From Sphaerisporangium rubeum (lineage in GTDB: Bacteria; Actinomycetota; Actinomycetes; Streptosporangiales; Streptosporangiaceae): a stretch of 64,000 nucleotides of DNA. A model generated the notes under the pieces. It made no database searches and was not told where the DNA came from. It saw only the letters and a list, made by a program, of their open reading frames with translations. Below, in pieces: positions 1 to 14,005 of the stretch. Position numbers and translations under genes: made by a program. Each line of letters starts with the position of its first letter. Within the stretch, counting starts at the first letter, position 1. The DNA is taken from the NCBI RefSeq assembly GCF_014207705.1, contig NZ_JACHIU010000001.1, positions 4,642,501 through 4,706,500 of the forward strand. The letters are read 5' to 3'.

Positions 1-245
1 GCCTGGACGGCTTTCGGCTCCGCCGGATTACAGGCCTTATACGTTTTTTATCCGAAATGTTAGCTTTGTAGATTTGTGCACCATTAGATCGATCCAATTT
101 CCACGCGGACGACCCTGGGACCGTCACGGGAATGCCGGACGCGAACACACTCGGCCACCGGCCGCTACGGAAGGTGACAGCTTTCGCCACGGGACACGGT
201 GGCACGCCGGCGCGGCGGACGGGCCGGCGCGGAGTCCTCGGCGGG
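1..245. other. Intergenic stretch with AT-rich island downstream of pyrF
   Basis: No coding region is supported here. Bases about 30-100 are clearly poorer in GC than the rest of the window and include a run of T (about 45-50), which in this genome usually marks promoters. In other actinomycetes (for example Streptomyces) pyrF is followed on the same strand by mihF and gmk, so the island may hold the promoter of a minus-strand gene lying beyond base 1. That neighbour is not visible, so this is inference. Confidence 0.35.
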
Positions 246-944
246 TCAGTTCGGTACGACGCGCCTCAGCGCCGCGGCGATGCCGGCCGCGGCGGCTCCG
301 GGGTCGGTGGCGGCGGTGATGGGCCGGCCGATCACGAGGAGATCGGCTCCGTCGGCGATGGCACGCTCAGGAGTCGCTACCCTTGCCTGATCCTGGGTGT
401 CCGATCCGGCGGGACGCACGCCCGGGGTGATGAGCATGATGTCCGGCCCGACCTCGGCACGCACCGCGGCGACCTCGCGGGGTGAGCAGACCAGGGCCTG
501 GGCCCCGGCGCCGACGGCCTCGACCGCCAGACGGCGCACGGCGTCCCCGGCGGGTCCCCTGACCCCAAGGCGCTCCAGATCGGCCTCCGACAGCGACGTC
601 AGCGCCGTCACGGCGGCCACACGGGTGTACGGGGCGGCCTCCACCGCCGCTTTGATCATGGCGTGGCCGCCTGAGGCGTGCACGGTCAAGATCGCGGGCT
701 TGAGCCGCGCGACCGCGCGCGTGGCCCCGGCGACGGTGTTCGGGATGTCGTGGAGCTTCAGGTCGAGGAAGACCTGGACCCCGCTGGCCCCTCGCACGGA
801 GGCCAGCACGTCGGGGCCGTAGCGCAGGTAGAGTTCGAGGCCGACCTTCACGGTGCTCACGTGCGGTGTGACCAGGGCAGCCCAGCGGGCCGCCGTCTCC
901 AGATCAGGTGCGTCCAAGGCGACGGCGATGGGTGCGGACGTCAC
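246..944 (-). CDS. pyrF: Orotidine 5'-phosphate decarboxylase
   Basis: Last step of UMP synthesis, decarboxylating OMP to UMP in the cytosol. The 232-residue protein is of normal length for the bacterial PyrF family and carries the catalytic Asp-Lys-Asp set in DLKLHDIPN (D61, K63, D66), an early LDAPD substrate loop and a phosphate-binding stretch with GVRP near residue 177. The GTG start overlaps the pyrD stop in a GTGA arrangement, as expected for translational coupling, and it is the last pyr gene of the operon inside the window. The family assignment is secure; regulation is probably that of the whole operon through PyrR. Confidence 0.97.
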   Translation of the reverse strand: MTSAPIAVALDAPDLETAARWAALVTPHVSTVKVGLELYLRYGPDVLASVRGASGVQVFLDLKLHDIPNTVAGATRAVARLKPAILTVHASGGHAMIKAAVEAAPYTRVAAVTALTSLSEADLERLGVRGPAGDAVRRLAVEAVGAGAQALVCSPREVAAVRAEVGPDIMLITPGVRPAGSDTQDQARVATPERAIADGADLLVIGRPITAATDPGAAAAGIAAALRRVVPN

Positions 945-1915
945 AGGGAGCTCTCCTCCAGGTCGATACGGTGCCGGGGTCCGGCCCCGGGTGGTCGCTG
1001 GGCCAGGCCGACGGCGTCGGCCAGCCGCTCGAAGCCGCGCTCCTTGAGCAGGTCCTCAAGCTCCCGCAGGATGCGCAGGCACGCGTAGGGGTCGTGGAAC
1101 AGCGCGGTGCCGACAGAGACGACGCAGGCCCCCGCCAGGATGAGCTCCAGCGCGTCCCTGCCGCTGAACACGCCTCCCATGCCGACGATCGGCACACCGG
1201 GCAGCGCGGCGTGCACCTGCCACAGGCAGCGCACCGCCAGGGGCCGCACGGCCGGCCCCGACAGGCCGCCGGTGCCTGCGGCGAGCGCGGGACGCATGGT
1301 GTCGACGTCGATGCTCATGCCGAGCGGCGTGTTGATCATCGCGAGCGCGTCGGCGCCGCCGTCCACGCAGGCGCGTGCGACGGCCACGATGTCGGCGGCG
1401 TCGGGGGCCAGCTTGGCCACCACCGGCACGTCGTAGCGCATGGTGGCGCGCACCGAGGAGACGACCTCGGCGGCGGCGGCCGGGTCGCGCGCGAAGACCC
1501 GGCCGAGGTCCTCGACGTTGGGGCACGACAGGTTGACCTCGACGGCCGTCACCCCCGGCGCGTCGGCGAGCCTGCGGGCCAGCGCGGTGTACTCGGCGAC
1601 GCTGCCGCCCCCGATCGACACCACGGCCCGCGCGCCGCGGTCGACCAGGCGCGGCAGTTCGCGTTCCAGGAACACGTCCACGCCTGGCCCCTGGAGGCCC
1701 ACGGCGTTCAGCAGGCCCGACGGGGTCTCGGCCATGCGGGGGGTCGGCCGTCCGGCCCTCGGCGCCATGGTGATGGACCGGGTGACGAACGCGCCGAGAC
1801 GTGACAGATCGACGAACTGGGAGAGCTCGTCGCCGGAGGCGGCGCACCCGGCGGCCGTGGTGATCGGGTTGGCCAGTTCGACGTGCGCGAGGTAGGTCCG
1901 CATGTCAACTGACAT
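941..1915 (-). CDS. pyrD: Dihydroorotate dehydrogenase, class 1B catalytic subunit
   Basis: Oxidises dihydroorotate to orotate using FMN; class 1B enzymes pass electrons through PyrK to NAD. The active-site Cys typical of class 1B lies in VNLSCPN (class 2 enzymes have Ser there), and the adjacent pyrK gene supports the class. C-terminal motifs GMGGVFSG and VSVGTALF bind the FMN phosphate. I chose the ATG at 1915 (start MSVDMRTYL), which overlaps the pyrK stop by 11 bases; a GTG at 1930 and an ATG at 1903 are alternatives. The soluble NAD-linked class differs from the quinone-linked class 2 enzyme that I recall for Streptomyces and mycobacteria. Confidence 0.95.
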   Translation of the reverse strand: MSVDMRTYLAHVELANPITTAAGCAASGDELSQFVDLSRLGAFVTRSITMAPRAGRPTPRMAETPSGLLNAVGLQGPGVDVFLERELPRLVDRGARAVVSIGGGSVAEYTALARRLADAPGVTAVEVNLSCPNVEDLGRVFARDPAAAAEVVSSVRATMRYDVPVVAKLAPDAADIVAVARACVDGGADALAMINTPLGMSIDVDTMRPALAAGTGGLSGPAVRPLAVRCLWQVHAALPGVPIVGMGGVFSGRDALELILAGACVVSVGTALFHDPYACLRILRELEDLLKERGFERLADAVGLAQRPPGAGPRHRIDLEESSL

Positions 1916-2801
1916 TTCGGGTGTGAGCACCCCCTTCCTGTGCTCGTCCCCCAGGCGCACCCAGGGCGTCGAACGGGATGGTGCCGATGTCCTCGAACCG
2001 CACGCGCTCGCCGCGGAACACCGGCCCCTCCACGCAGGATCGCACCATGCGGGTCACGCCGTCGTCACCGATGACCGGAACGACGCAGGTCATGCAGACG
2101 CCGTAGCCGCAGGCCATGGCCTCCTCGATCGAGACCTGCACGGGGATGTCGAACTCGACGGCGACCGCGGTCACCCCGCGCAGCATGGCCATGGGCCCGC
2201 ACGCGTAGACCACGTCGGCCCGCGCGTCGGCGATCACCGACGGCAGCGCGTCGGTGACCCGGCCGCGCAGGCCGAGCGAGCCGTCCTCGGTGGTCAACGT
2301 GGTGGTCTCCCCCATGCGCCGCGCGCGGAGCGCGCCGAACACCCGGTCGGCGGACGCGGCGCCGAGCACGAAGTCGACGCGGCAGCCGCGCCGCTGCAGC
2401 ACGTCGGCGAGCGCGAACAGCGACGCCGATCCGTACTCGCCGCCGACCAGCACGCACGCCGCGGGATCGCGCGGCACAGGGAAGGGACGGCCGAGCGGTC
2501 CGACGAGGTCCAGGGTGTCCCTGGCCTTGCGCTCGGCCAGCCACGCGGTGCCCCGGCCGCGCACGGCGAAGACCAGCTCCACCGTGCCACCGTAGTCGGG
2601 CTTGACGTCGTGCACGGCGAAGGCGCGGCGGGCCGGCATGGAGGTGTGCGGCCCGCCGACGGCCACCGTGACGAAGTGGCCGGGGCGGAACCGCTCGGCG
2701 ATGCCGGGGGCGACCACGGTGAGGGCGTGGTAGGCGTCGACGCGGCGCGTGGTCAGCACCGTGCCCGTCACCTGTACCGCGGTACCGGCCGTCTCCTTCA
2801 C
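1905..2801 (-). CDS. pyrK: Dihydroorotate dehydrogenase electron transfer subunit (FAD, 2Fe-2S)
   Basis: Electron-transfer partner of the class 1B dihydroorotate dehydrogenase; it carries FAD and a [2Fe-2S] cluster and reduces NAD. The 298-residue protein shows a ferredoxin-reductase-like N-terminal barrel, an NAD-binding region (VLVGGEYGSASLF, about 117-129, and YACGPMAML, 199-207) and the C-terminal cluster ligands C231, C236, C239 and C256. The GTG start lies 16 bases after the carB stop, with GGGAG directly in front of it. It sits between carB and pyrD, as expected for a stoichiometric complex with PyrD. Confidence 0.95.
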   Translation of the reverse strand: MKETAGTAVQVTGTVLTTRRVDAYHALTVVAPGIAERFRPGHFVTVAVGGPHTSMPARRAFAVHDVKPDYGGTVELVFAVRGRGTAWLAERKARDTLDLVGPLGRPFPVPRDPAACVLVGGEYGSASLFALADVLQRRGCRVDFVLGAASADRVFGALRARRMGETTTLTTEDGSLGLRGRVTDALPSVIADARADVVYACGPMAMLRGVTAVAVEFDIPVQVSIEEAMACGYGVCMTCVVPVIGDDGVTRMVRSCVEGPVFRGERVRFEDIGTIPFDALGAPGGRAQEGGAHTRNVS

Positions 2802-2817
2802 CTCCCGCAGGGGTCGT

Positions 2818-7221
<4,404 letters not shown>

Positions 7222-7225
<4 letters not shown>

Positions 7226-8520
7226 GTGAGCTTCCCTTCGGAGACGGTGGGACGGCCCCGCAGGAACGTCGCCACGACCTTGCCAGGCAGTGTCATGCCC
7301 ACGTAGGGCGTGTTGCGGCTCCTGGACGCGAAGCCGCGGGGGTCGACCTCGGCGCGGGCCGAGGGGTCGACCAGGGTGATGTTGGCGGGGGCCCCGGCGC
7401 GCAGCGGGCCGCCGTGACCGGTCACCCGGCCGATGCGCGCGGGACGGGTGGACATGCGGTCGGCCACCCCGGCCCAGTCGAGCAGCCCGGTCTCCACCAT
7501 GGCCTCCTGCACGACCGACAGGGCCGTCTCCAGGCCGACCATCCCCATGGCCGCGGCGGGCCACTCGGTCTCCTTGTCCTCCACCGGGTGCGGCGCGTGG
7601 TCGGTGGCGACGCAGTCGATGGTGCCGTCGGCCAGCGCCTCACGCAGGGCCCGCACGTCGGCGGCGGTGCGCAGCGGCGGGTTCACCTTGTACACCGGGT
7701 TGTACGGCCCGGCGGGTGAGTCCTCGGCGAGCGCGTCGGTGAGCAGCAGGTGGTGCGGGGTGACCTCGGCGGTGACGTCCCACCCCTTGGACTTGGCCCA
7801 GCGGATGATCTCGACGGAGCCGGCCGTGGAGACGTGGCAGACATGCAGCCGGGAGCCGACGTGCGCGGCGAGCAGGCAGTCGCGCGCGATGATCGCCTCC
7901 TCGGCCACTGCGGGCCAGCCGGCGAGGCCGAGCCTGCCGGACACCTCGCCCTCGTTCATCTGCGCGCCTTCGGTGAGCCGCGGCTCCTGCGCGTGCTGCG
8001 CGATCACGCCGTCGAACGCCTTGACGTACTCCAGCGCGCGGCGCATGAGCACCGCGTCCGAGACGCACACGCCGTCGTCGGAGAAGACCCGCACGCGGGC
8101 CGCGCTGTCGGCCATCGCGCCGAGCTCGGCGAGCTGCGCGCCTTTGAGGCCCGCGGTGACGGCCCCGACGGGCCGCACGTCGCAGTGGCCGGCCTCCTGG
8201 CCGAGCCGCCACACCTGCTCGACCACGCCGGCGGTGTCGGCGACCGGCGAGGTGTTGGCCATGGCGTGGACGGCCGTGTAGCCGCCGAGCGCGGCGGCGG
8301 CCGTGCCGGACTCGACGGTCTCGGCGTCCTCCCTGCCGGGTTCGCGCAGGTGGGTGTGCAGGTCCACCAGGCCGGGGAGGGCGATCAGGCCGTCGGCGTC
8401 CACCCGGGTGGCGCGGCCGGCGTCCAGGGCCGTCCCGACCTCGGCGACGTGGCCGCCGTCGATCAGGATGTCGCACGGGTCGCCGCCGAGCAGGCGCGCA
8501 CCCGTGATGAGGTAGGTCAC
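7222..8520 (-). CDS. pyrC: Dihydroorotase
   Basis: Cyclises N-carbamoyl-aspartate to dihydroorotate. The 432-residue protein is a class I amidohydrolase: metal ligands H55 and H57 in [10 protein letters not shown], further His ligands in the HVCHVSTAG region, and the catalytic Asp in VATDHAPH near residue 300. The GTG start at 8520 overlaps the pyrB stop (GTGA); sequence upstream of it in the same frame is antisense-like and not conserved. The operon position between pyrB and carA fits its role as third enzyme of the pathway. Confidence 0.97.
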
Positions 8521-9451
8521 TTGTCTCCCCCGATGGCGGACTCGGAACCGGAAAGCAGCAGGTACAGCACGGCCATGCGCACGGTCACGCCGTTGGTGAC
8601 CTGCTCGACGATGGTGGAGCGGCCCGAGTCGGCGACGTCGGCGGCGATCTCCATGCCGCGGTTCATCGGGCCGGGGTGCATCACGATGGCGCCGTCCGGC
8701 ATGCGGCCGAGGCGGTCGGGGTCCAGGCCGTAGCGGCGGCTGTACTCGCGGGCCGAGGGGAAGAACGAGGCGTTCATCCGCTCGTGTTGCACGCGCAGCA
8801 TCATGACCGCGTCGGACTTCGGCAGCACGGCGTCGAAGTCGTAGGACACCTCGCACGGCCAGCCGTCCATGGCGACCGGCAGCAGCGTCGGCGGGGCCAC
8901 CAGGGTGACCTGCGCGCCGAGGGTGTGCAGCAGGTGGACGTTGGAGCGCGCGACCCGGCTGTGCAGCACGTCGCCGACGATGGTCACCCGGCGGCCGTCC
9001 AGCTCGCCGAGGCGGCGGCGCATGGTGAAGGCGTCGAGCAGCGCCTGGGTGGGGTGCTCGTGGGTGCCGTCGCCGGCGTTGACCACACTGCCGTCCACCC
9101 AGGTGGCGAGGCGGTGCGGCGCGCCGGACGCGCTGTGGCGCACCACGACGGCGTCGGCCCCCATGGCCTGCAGGGTGAGCGCGGTGTCCTTCAGGCTCTC
9201 GCCCTTGGAGACGCTGGAGCCCTTCGCCGAGAAGTTGATGACGTCGGCGGACAGGCGCTTGGCGGCGGCCTCGAAGGAGATGCGGGTGCGGGTGGAGTCC
9301 TCGAAGAAGAGGTTGACCACCGTGCGGCCGCGCAGGGTCGGCAGTTTCTTGATGGAACGGTCCGAGACCCGCGACAGTTGCTCGGCGGTGTCGAGGATGA
9401 GGAGCGCGTCGTCGCGCGACAGGTCGGCCGTGGACAGCAGGTGGCGGTTCA

Positions 9452-9452
<1 letters not shown>
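8517..9452 (-). CDS. pyrB: Aspartate carbamoyltransferase catalytic subunit
   Basis: Condenses carbamoyl phosphate with aspartate. The 311-residue protein has the carbamoyl-phosphate loop STRTR at residues 53-57 ([10 protein letters not shown]), the HEHPTQAL motif, and the aspartate-binding MMLRVQHER segment. No pyrI-type regulatory gene is adjacent, so it is probably a simple trimeric enzyme or associates with dihydroorotase, as known for some bacteria (inference). The ATG at 9452 overlaps the pyrR stop as ATGA, favouring it over an in-frame start 18 codons upstream. Confidence 0.97.
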
Positions 9453-10064
<612 letters not shown>

Positions 10065-10552
10065 TAAAGGAAGCTTGGCGTCACCACGGTAGCAGCCCGC
10101 CGAGAAAGCCTCCGAACGGGTACACACTCCACCAAGCTGCGCAAATGGCCGTATAGTGGGCGGCTGACCAGCGGGTCCTTCCGGTACCGCATCGTGCCTC
10201 CGACGGCGCGTCGCGCGCTCGGTGGCCCGCGCCGCACGGTCAGGAGGCCGGGGCACGGCGGGCGGATCACGGCCGTCGCGGCGCCGGCGGGGACACCTGG
10301 CACGGTCCGGCCGGTCAGGTGGATCGGCGCTGGACCGGACAGGATTCGGCATCTTTTTTCCAATCAGCTTGACCAATCACGCCCACACCTTTACCGTCAC
10401 TGTCCGTAACCACACCTCGCGACGTTCTCGGATAAACCTCGACGCGACGGTCACCGTTGGTGCCTGCCCCGGGTACCGGACCCGAGCGCTGGGTGATACG
10501 TCGCAAGGCGCACAATTAGTGAGAACGTTCATAGAAAGCCGGGGGGCCACAC
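10065..10552. other. Divergent intergenic region between pyrR and bldD
   Basis: About 490 bases without a supportable gene. On the minus strand a TATACG box (10150-10155) could be the -10 of the pyr operon, giving a leader of roughly 105 bases. I could not find a convincing -35. The bldD-proximal part (10380-10552) is less GC-rich and contains the candidate BldD site described separately. The open frames crossing this region have no recognisable protein sequence. Confidence 0.4.
10484..10497 (+). promoter_or_regulatory. Candidate BldD autoregulatory site
   Basis: The sequence GAGCGCTGGGTGAT matches 9 of the 11 fixed positions of the BldD consensus TNACNCWGNGTNAN. It lies 56 bases upstream of the bldD start codon. 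BldD of Streptomyces is known to bind its own promoter, so this placement is sensible, but a single imperfect match in GC-rich DNA is weak evidence. Confidence 0.45.
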
Positions 10553-11047
10553 ATGCCGTCTGACTACGCCAAGTCGCTGGGAGCTCGCCTGCGCGCCATC
10601 CGCACCCAGCAGGGACTTTCACTGCACGGGGTCGAGGAGAAGTCGCGAGGCCGGTGGAAAGCCGTCGTCGTGGGCTCCTACGAGCGTGGTGACCGGGCTG
10701 TGACCGTGCAGAAGCTGGCCGAACTCGCCGACTTCTACGGGGTGCCGGTCTCGGAGCTGCTCCCCGGCGGTTCCGCGCCGAGCCCCCTTGGCCCGACACC
10801 CAAGCTGGTGATCGACCTGGAGCGCCTCGCGCAGCTGCCGAAGGACAAGGCCGGCGCGCTCGCGCGGTACGCCGCGACCATCCAGAGCCAGCGTGGCGAC
10901 TACAACGGCAAGGTGCTGTCGATCCGCCAGGAGGATCTGCGCTCGCTCGCCGTCATCTACGACAAGTCCCCCACCGAGCTCACCGAGGAGCTCATCACCT
11001 GGGGTGTGCTGGACGCCGAGGCGCGCCGCGCCGTCGAGTCCTTCTGA
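10553..11047 (+). CDS. bldD: Developmental transcription regulator BldD
   Basis: Master regulator that represses sporulation genes during vegetative growth when bound as a dimer to tetrameric cyclic di-GMP. The 164-residue protein has an N-terminal Xre-type helix-turn-helix (about 8-72, with the highly conserved LSLHGVEEKS and GSYERGDRAVTV stretches) and a C-terminal domain with the c-di-GMP signature RGD-8 residues-RQED (RGDYNGKVLSIRQED). The latter is the RxD-X8-RxxD motif of the family, so ligand binding should be intact. Proximity to pyrR is also found in Streptomyces. The ATG follows a G-rich ribosome site. Confidence 0.97.
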   Translation: MPSDYAKSLGARLRAIRTQQGLSLHGVEEKSRGRWKAVVVGSYERGDRAVTVQKLAELADFYGVPVSELLPGGSAPSPLGPTPKLVIDLERLAQLPKDKAGALARYAATIQSQRGDYNGKVLSIRQEDLRSLAVIYDKSPTELTEELITWGVLDAEARRAVESF

Positions 11048-11065
11048 CGCGACGCACGACGGGGT

Positions 11066-11091
11066 CCCGCTACGCCTGCGGCCGTAGCGGG
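11066..11091. terminator. Hairpin between convergent bldD and GNAT genes
   Basis: CCCGCTACG (11066-11074) pairs perfectly with CGTAGCGGG (11083-11091) around an 8-base loop. It begins 19 bases after the bldD stop and contains the stop codon of the opposing acetyltransferase. There is no T-run, so it would be a GC-stem, actinomycete-type terminator working for one or both strands. Confidence 0.55.
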
Positions 11092-11624
11092 AGCGTCGCC
11101 CCCACGATCGCGTAGCGCTCGTAGCCGCCGGGGAACACGAACCCGCCGAGCAGGTCGGTGAAACCGAGCCGCCGGTACAGATGGCGTGCCGCCGTCGGCT
11201 GGTCATGGGTCGACAGCACGGCGGTACGCTCGGGCCTGCCTTCGCACAGTCCGCGCACCAGACGCCGGCCGACCCCCTTGCCCTGGTAGTCGGGACGCAC
11301 GTGGATCTCGGCGATCTCCAGCGCGTCACCGAACCACGCGACGGCCACGTCACGGCCCTGCCGGTCCTCCAGCGCACGGCGCACCACGTCGTGCCACCAC
11401 TGGCCGGGTGCGCCGTGGAACGCGTACCCGAAGCCCGCGACGACGTCGCCGTCGGTCTCGGCGAGCAGGCAGGTGAAGCCGGGGAAGGTCGCGTGGTTGC
11501 GCATGATCCCCTGCCGTCCCGACAACTGGTCGGCCGGGGGACGCATCGCCGCGGTGTAGATCTCGATGACGGTGTCCAGCGCGGCGGTGAACCCTTCGGG
11601 ACCGGTGCGTCGCAGTTCGATCAC
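11070..11624 (-). CDS. GNAT family N-acetyltransferase
   Basis: Predicted cytosolic acetyl-CoA-dependent transferase of 184 residues; substrate unknown. The acetyl-CoA-binding motif A is visible as IHVRPDYQGKGVGRRLVRGL (about 112-131), preceded by the typical beta-strand EIAEI and followed by the YRRLGF motif B near 158. It is transcribed toward bldD with which it shares a hairpin. Nothing in the neighbourhood indicates the substrate. Confidence 0.85.
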   Translation of the reverse strand: MIELRRTGPEGFTAALDTVIEIYTAAMRPPADQLSGRQGIMRNHATFPGFTCLLAETDGDVVAGFGYAFHGAPGQWWHDVVRRALEDRQGRDVAVAWFGDALEIAEIHVRPDYQGKGVGRRLVRGLCEGRPERTAVLSTHDQPTAARHLYRRLGFTDLLGGFVFPGGYERYAIVGATLPLRPQA

Positions 11625-11874
11625 TTATCGCACACTAGCAGGGCCCTCATCGACGAGCGGTCGAAAGCCGGTCAAATCGACCTTCACCCCCCGTTTCCCC
11701 CTGACCATCCCCGCAGGCGCGCCGGACCGTACCCGCCGGCCCCGGCCCGGCCTCCCGGCGGATCCGTATCCCCGTATCCCACCGACCGCCTGAGCCCGCC
11801 GCCGGACCGAATCGCCACAACCCCCTGAACTTCCCCCGGAACCACACCGGCCCGGACCTGCCGCCGTCCGCGGT

Positions 11875-12351
11875 CTACTCCACCTCGACAGGGGTGCCGC
11901 CGGTGATACGGACGAGCTCGTCGAACGTCGTGGGGAACACCGTGTGCGCGTGGCCCGCCGCGGCCCACACCACCTCGTGCCGGCTCAGCCACTTGTCGAC
12001 GAGGGTGCGGATCGGCGCGGGGTGGCCCACCGGCGCGACGCCGCCGATCGTCTGACCGGTGGCGGCCTTCACGAAGTCCGGGGTGGCCCGCTTGACCTTG
12101 GCGACCCCGACGAGGCCGGCCACGAGGCCGGTGTCCACCCGGTGCGCGCCGCTGGTCAGCACCAGCAGCGGCGCGCCGTCGGCGTCGAAGACCAGGCTGT
12201 TGGCGATCGCGCCGACCTCGCAGCCCAGCTGGGCCGCCGCCGTGACCGCCGTCGGCGCCGGGTCGGTCAGCACGACCACCTCACCCGCCGCGCCGAGCCC
12301 GCGCAGGGCCTCGGTCACCTTCATCACGCTCGGATGCAACTTTTCTGGCAC
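11875..12351 (-). CDS. YbaK/EbsC-type aminoacyl-tRNA editing domain protein
   Basis: Free-standing trans-editing domain of the YbaK/ProX superfamily, which hydrolyses mischarged tRNA (for example Cys- or Ala-tRNAPro). The 158 residues cover the whole domain: the conserved Lys of AKVKRATP and the GGVAPVGHPAP loop are present. The GTG start at 12351 has no ribosome site but a TAGAGT box (12358-12363, minus strand) ends 6 bases before it, suggesting a leaderless mRNA. Exact tRNA specificity cannot be told from the sequence. Confidence 0.85.
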   Translation of the reverse strand: MPEKLHPSVMKVTEALRGLGAAGEVVVLTDPAPTAVTAAAQLGCEVGAIANSLVFDADGAPLLVLTSGAHRVDTGLVAGLVGVAKVKRATPDFVKAATGQTIGGVAPVGHPAPIRTLVDKWLSRHEVVWAAAGHAHTVFPTTFDELVRITGGTPVEVE

Positions 12352-12480
12352 GCGGACACTCTAAACATGATGACGGGACATGGACCATTGATTACATCTG
12401 CGGCACACTACGCGTCCGTTCATGATCGGTGCGCTACTGTCCGTTGACCAGATCATGGAGTTGGGAAGGGAAAAAGCGAC

Positions 12481-13317
12481 ATGGCAAGTAGGACGCGGCT
12501 CGCCGCCGCGGCGGCGATGACCGCGACGGCCGTGCTCCTCGCGGGGCTCACGGGGGGGACGACGGCCTCGGCCGCCACGGTCCCGGCCTCCGCGACGGCG
12601 CTCACGGCCACGGGCACGACGGTCACCTCGCCGGTGACCACCGCGAGCCCGGCGCAGGCGCCGACGCCGTTCACGGCGCCCGGCCGCACGCTCAAGCTCG
12701 GCGCGAAGGGTGCGGCGGTCAAGGCGCTGCAGACCCGGCTGCTGGAGCTCGGTTACGTGCCCGGCAAGATCGACGCCAAGTACGGCGGGACGACGATGTC
12801 CGCCGTCTGGGCCTTCCAGAAGGTGCAGGGGCTCAAGCCCACCAGCACCGTCACCGCGCGCACCTGGCGTGCGCTCGAGAACCCCAAGGCACCCAAGGTG
12901 CTGGTGCCTCGGGGCAAGCCGGACCGGATGGAGGTCAACCTCACCCTGCAGGTCGCGGTGCTGTACGCCGCGGGGGTGCCGAAACTCATCACGCACGTCT
13001 CCTCGGGCAGCGGCATCCCGTACTGCGAGACGGCGGTCTGGGACGGGAAGCAGCAGCGGTTCTGCGGTGACGCGCGGACACCGACGGGGGACTACAAGAC
13101 CACCTGGCGGCGCTCGGGCTGGCACAAGTCCTACCTGGGACAGCTGTACAACCCGATCTTCTTCAACGGGGGCATCGCGTTCCACGGGGCGCTGTCGGTC
13201 CCGCTGTACCCGGCGTCGCACGGGTGCGTGCGCCTGCCGATGCACGTCGCGGAGATCCTCCCCGGCATGCTCGGCACAGGCGTCCCCGTGCACGTACGCG
13301 GCAAGTTCCGCCGCTGA
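12481..13317 (+). CDS. Secreted L,D-transpeptidase with peptidoglycan-binding domain
   Basis: Cell-wall enzyme of 278 residues that forms 3-3 peptide cross-links or attaches to peptidoglycan. Order: Sec signal peptide (1-32, Ala-rich core ending ASA), Ala/Thr-rich linker, PG_binding_1 repeat (about 62-125, LKLGAKGAAVKALQTRL), YkuD catalytic domain (about 139-277). The catalytic motif ASHGCVRLPM gives H247, C249 and R251, so the enzyme should be active. Start ATG has the ribosome site GGAAGGG 12 bases upstream. It is followed by a strong terminator, so it is probably a single-gene unit. Confidence 0.93.
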   Translation: MASRTRLAAAAAMTATAVLLAGLTGGTTASAATVPASATALTATGTTVTSPVTTASPAQAPTPFTAPGRTLKLGAKGAAVKALQTRLLELGYVPGKIDAKYGGTTMSAVWAFQKVQGLKPTSTVTARTWRALENPKAPKVLVPRGKPDRMEVNLTLQVAVLYAAGVPKLITHVSSGSGIPYCETAVWDGKQQRFCGDARTPTGDYKTTWRRSGWHKSYLGQLYNPIFFNGGIAFHGALSVPLYPASHGCVRLPMHVAEILPGMLGTGVPVHVRGKFRR

Positions 13318-13334
13318 CGTACCCGCACCTCACG

Positions 13335-13365
13335 AGGGCCGCGGCCGGTTGACGGCCGCGGCCTT
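13335..13365 (+). terminator. Strong GC hairpin terminator after L,D-transpeptidase
   Basis: A 13-pair stem (13335-13347 with 13353-13365, one G-T pair) closes a 5-base loop GTTGA, 17 bases after the stop codon. It is a long GC stem without a T-tract, the common actinomycete form. Confidence 0.75.
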
Positions 13366-13596
13366 CCGCGTACGCGGACGACCCGCCATCCCGGCCGTCG
13401 CCGCGTGAATGGCGGCGCGACCCTTCGTGCGCACGGACGACATGACGTCCCGGACGAATGGCACCCGCCGCCGGGAGACCGTCGGCGAGTACTACCACTA
13501 CTGACCATGTCCCACGTCCAGATCGTCGACCCGAGATCGCCGGCGCCGGCGCCGCCTGCACGGCAGCACGGCGCTTCGTGTGCGCGGACGACCCGA

Positions 13597-13651
13597 TCGA
13601 ACGGGTGTTCGTGTCGTGCTTGACACCGGGTCCGGTCGAATCTATGTTCGA
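13597..13651 (+). promoter_or_regulatory. Promoter with two LexA (SOS) boxes
   Basis: Box 1 is TCGAACGGGTGTTCGT (13597-13612) and box 2 is TCGAATCTATGTTCGA (13636-13651). Each matches 11 of 12 fixed bases of the mycobacterial/actinobacterial LexA consensus TCGAAC-N4-GTTCGA. Between and over them lies a good promoter: TTGACA (13620-13625), a 17-base spacer, and TATGTT (13643-13648), so box 2 covers the -10. Repression by LexA and induction on DNA damage are therefore expected. The first supportable downstream gene is the HEPN gene at 14006. Confidence 0.75.
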
Positions 13652-14005
13652 CAGCGTGGGGGTGGGACTCGCGGCCCGCCCTCACCTCCTGGCGCAGGGC
13701 GCCAAGTGGCGTCGGCCGGGCGGGGAGAGGGGAAGCTCCTCGTCCGGTCCCGGCGGGAATCCCCTCCTGCCTTTTCTCGCCACTCGGCGCACCGCGCCTT
13801 CGGTGAAATACGGGCAACTCGAAAAGGCGGAAAGCGGGAATAGAGATTCGCGGGCCCGTGGCACGGGGCGGTGCCGGGCCGGGAGAGCGAGGAGCGAACG
13901 GCCGAGTGACCACGAAATGCGGCACCACCGAAATTGTCGGTGGTATCTGCGACTGTGATTCTCACCGGCGGTGACCGCCGGAGTCACGACCCCAAGGAGG
14001 GTGAC
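13652..14005 (+). other. Structured 5' leader between SOS promoter and HEPN gene
   Basis: About 350 bases with no convincing gene; the open frames here have low-complexity Arg/Gly/Ser translations. It contains possible RNA hairpins: ACCACCG/CGGTGGT around 13924-13943 and a perfect CCGGCGG-TGA-CCGCCGG hairpin (13965-13981) just 12 bases before the AAGGAGG ribosome site of the next gene. The latter could influence translation. It could equally be the scar of a deleted gene. Confidence 0.4.

Noticed and set aside
13458-13958. Open frame downstream of the SOS promoter as a possible SOS gene
   Set aside because: Low-complexity Arg/Ser/Gly translation, starts before the promoter, no ribosome site and no recognisable domain.
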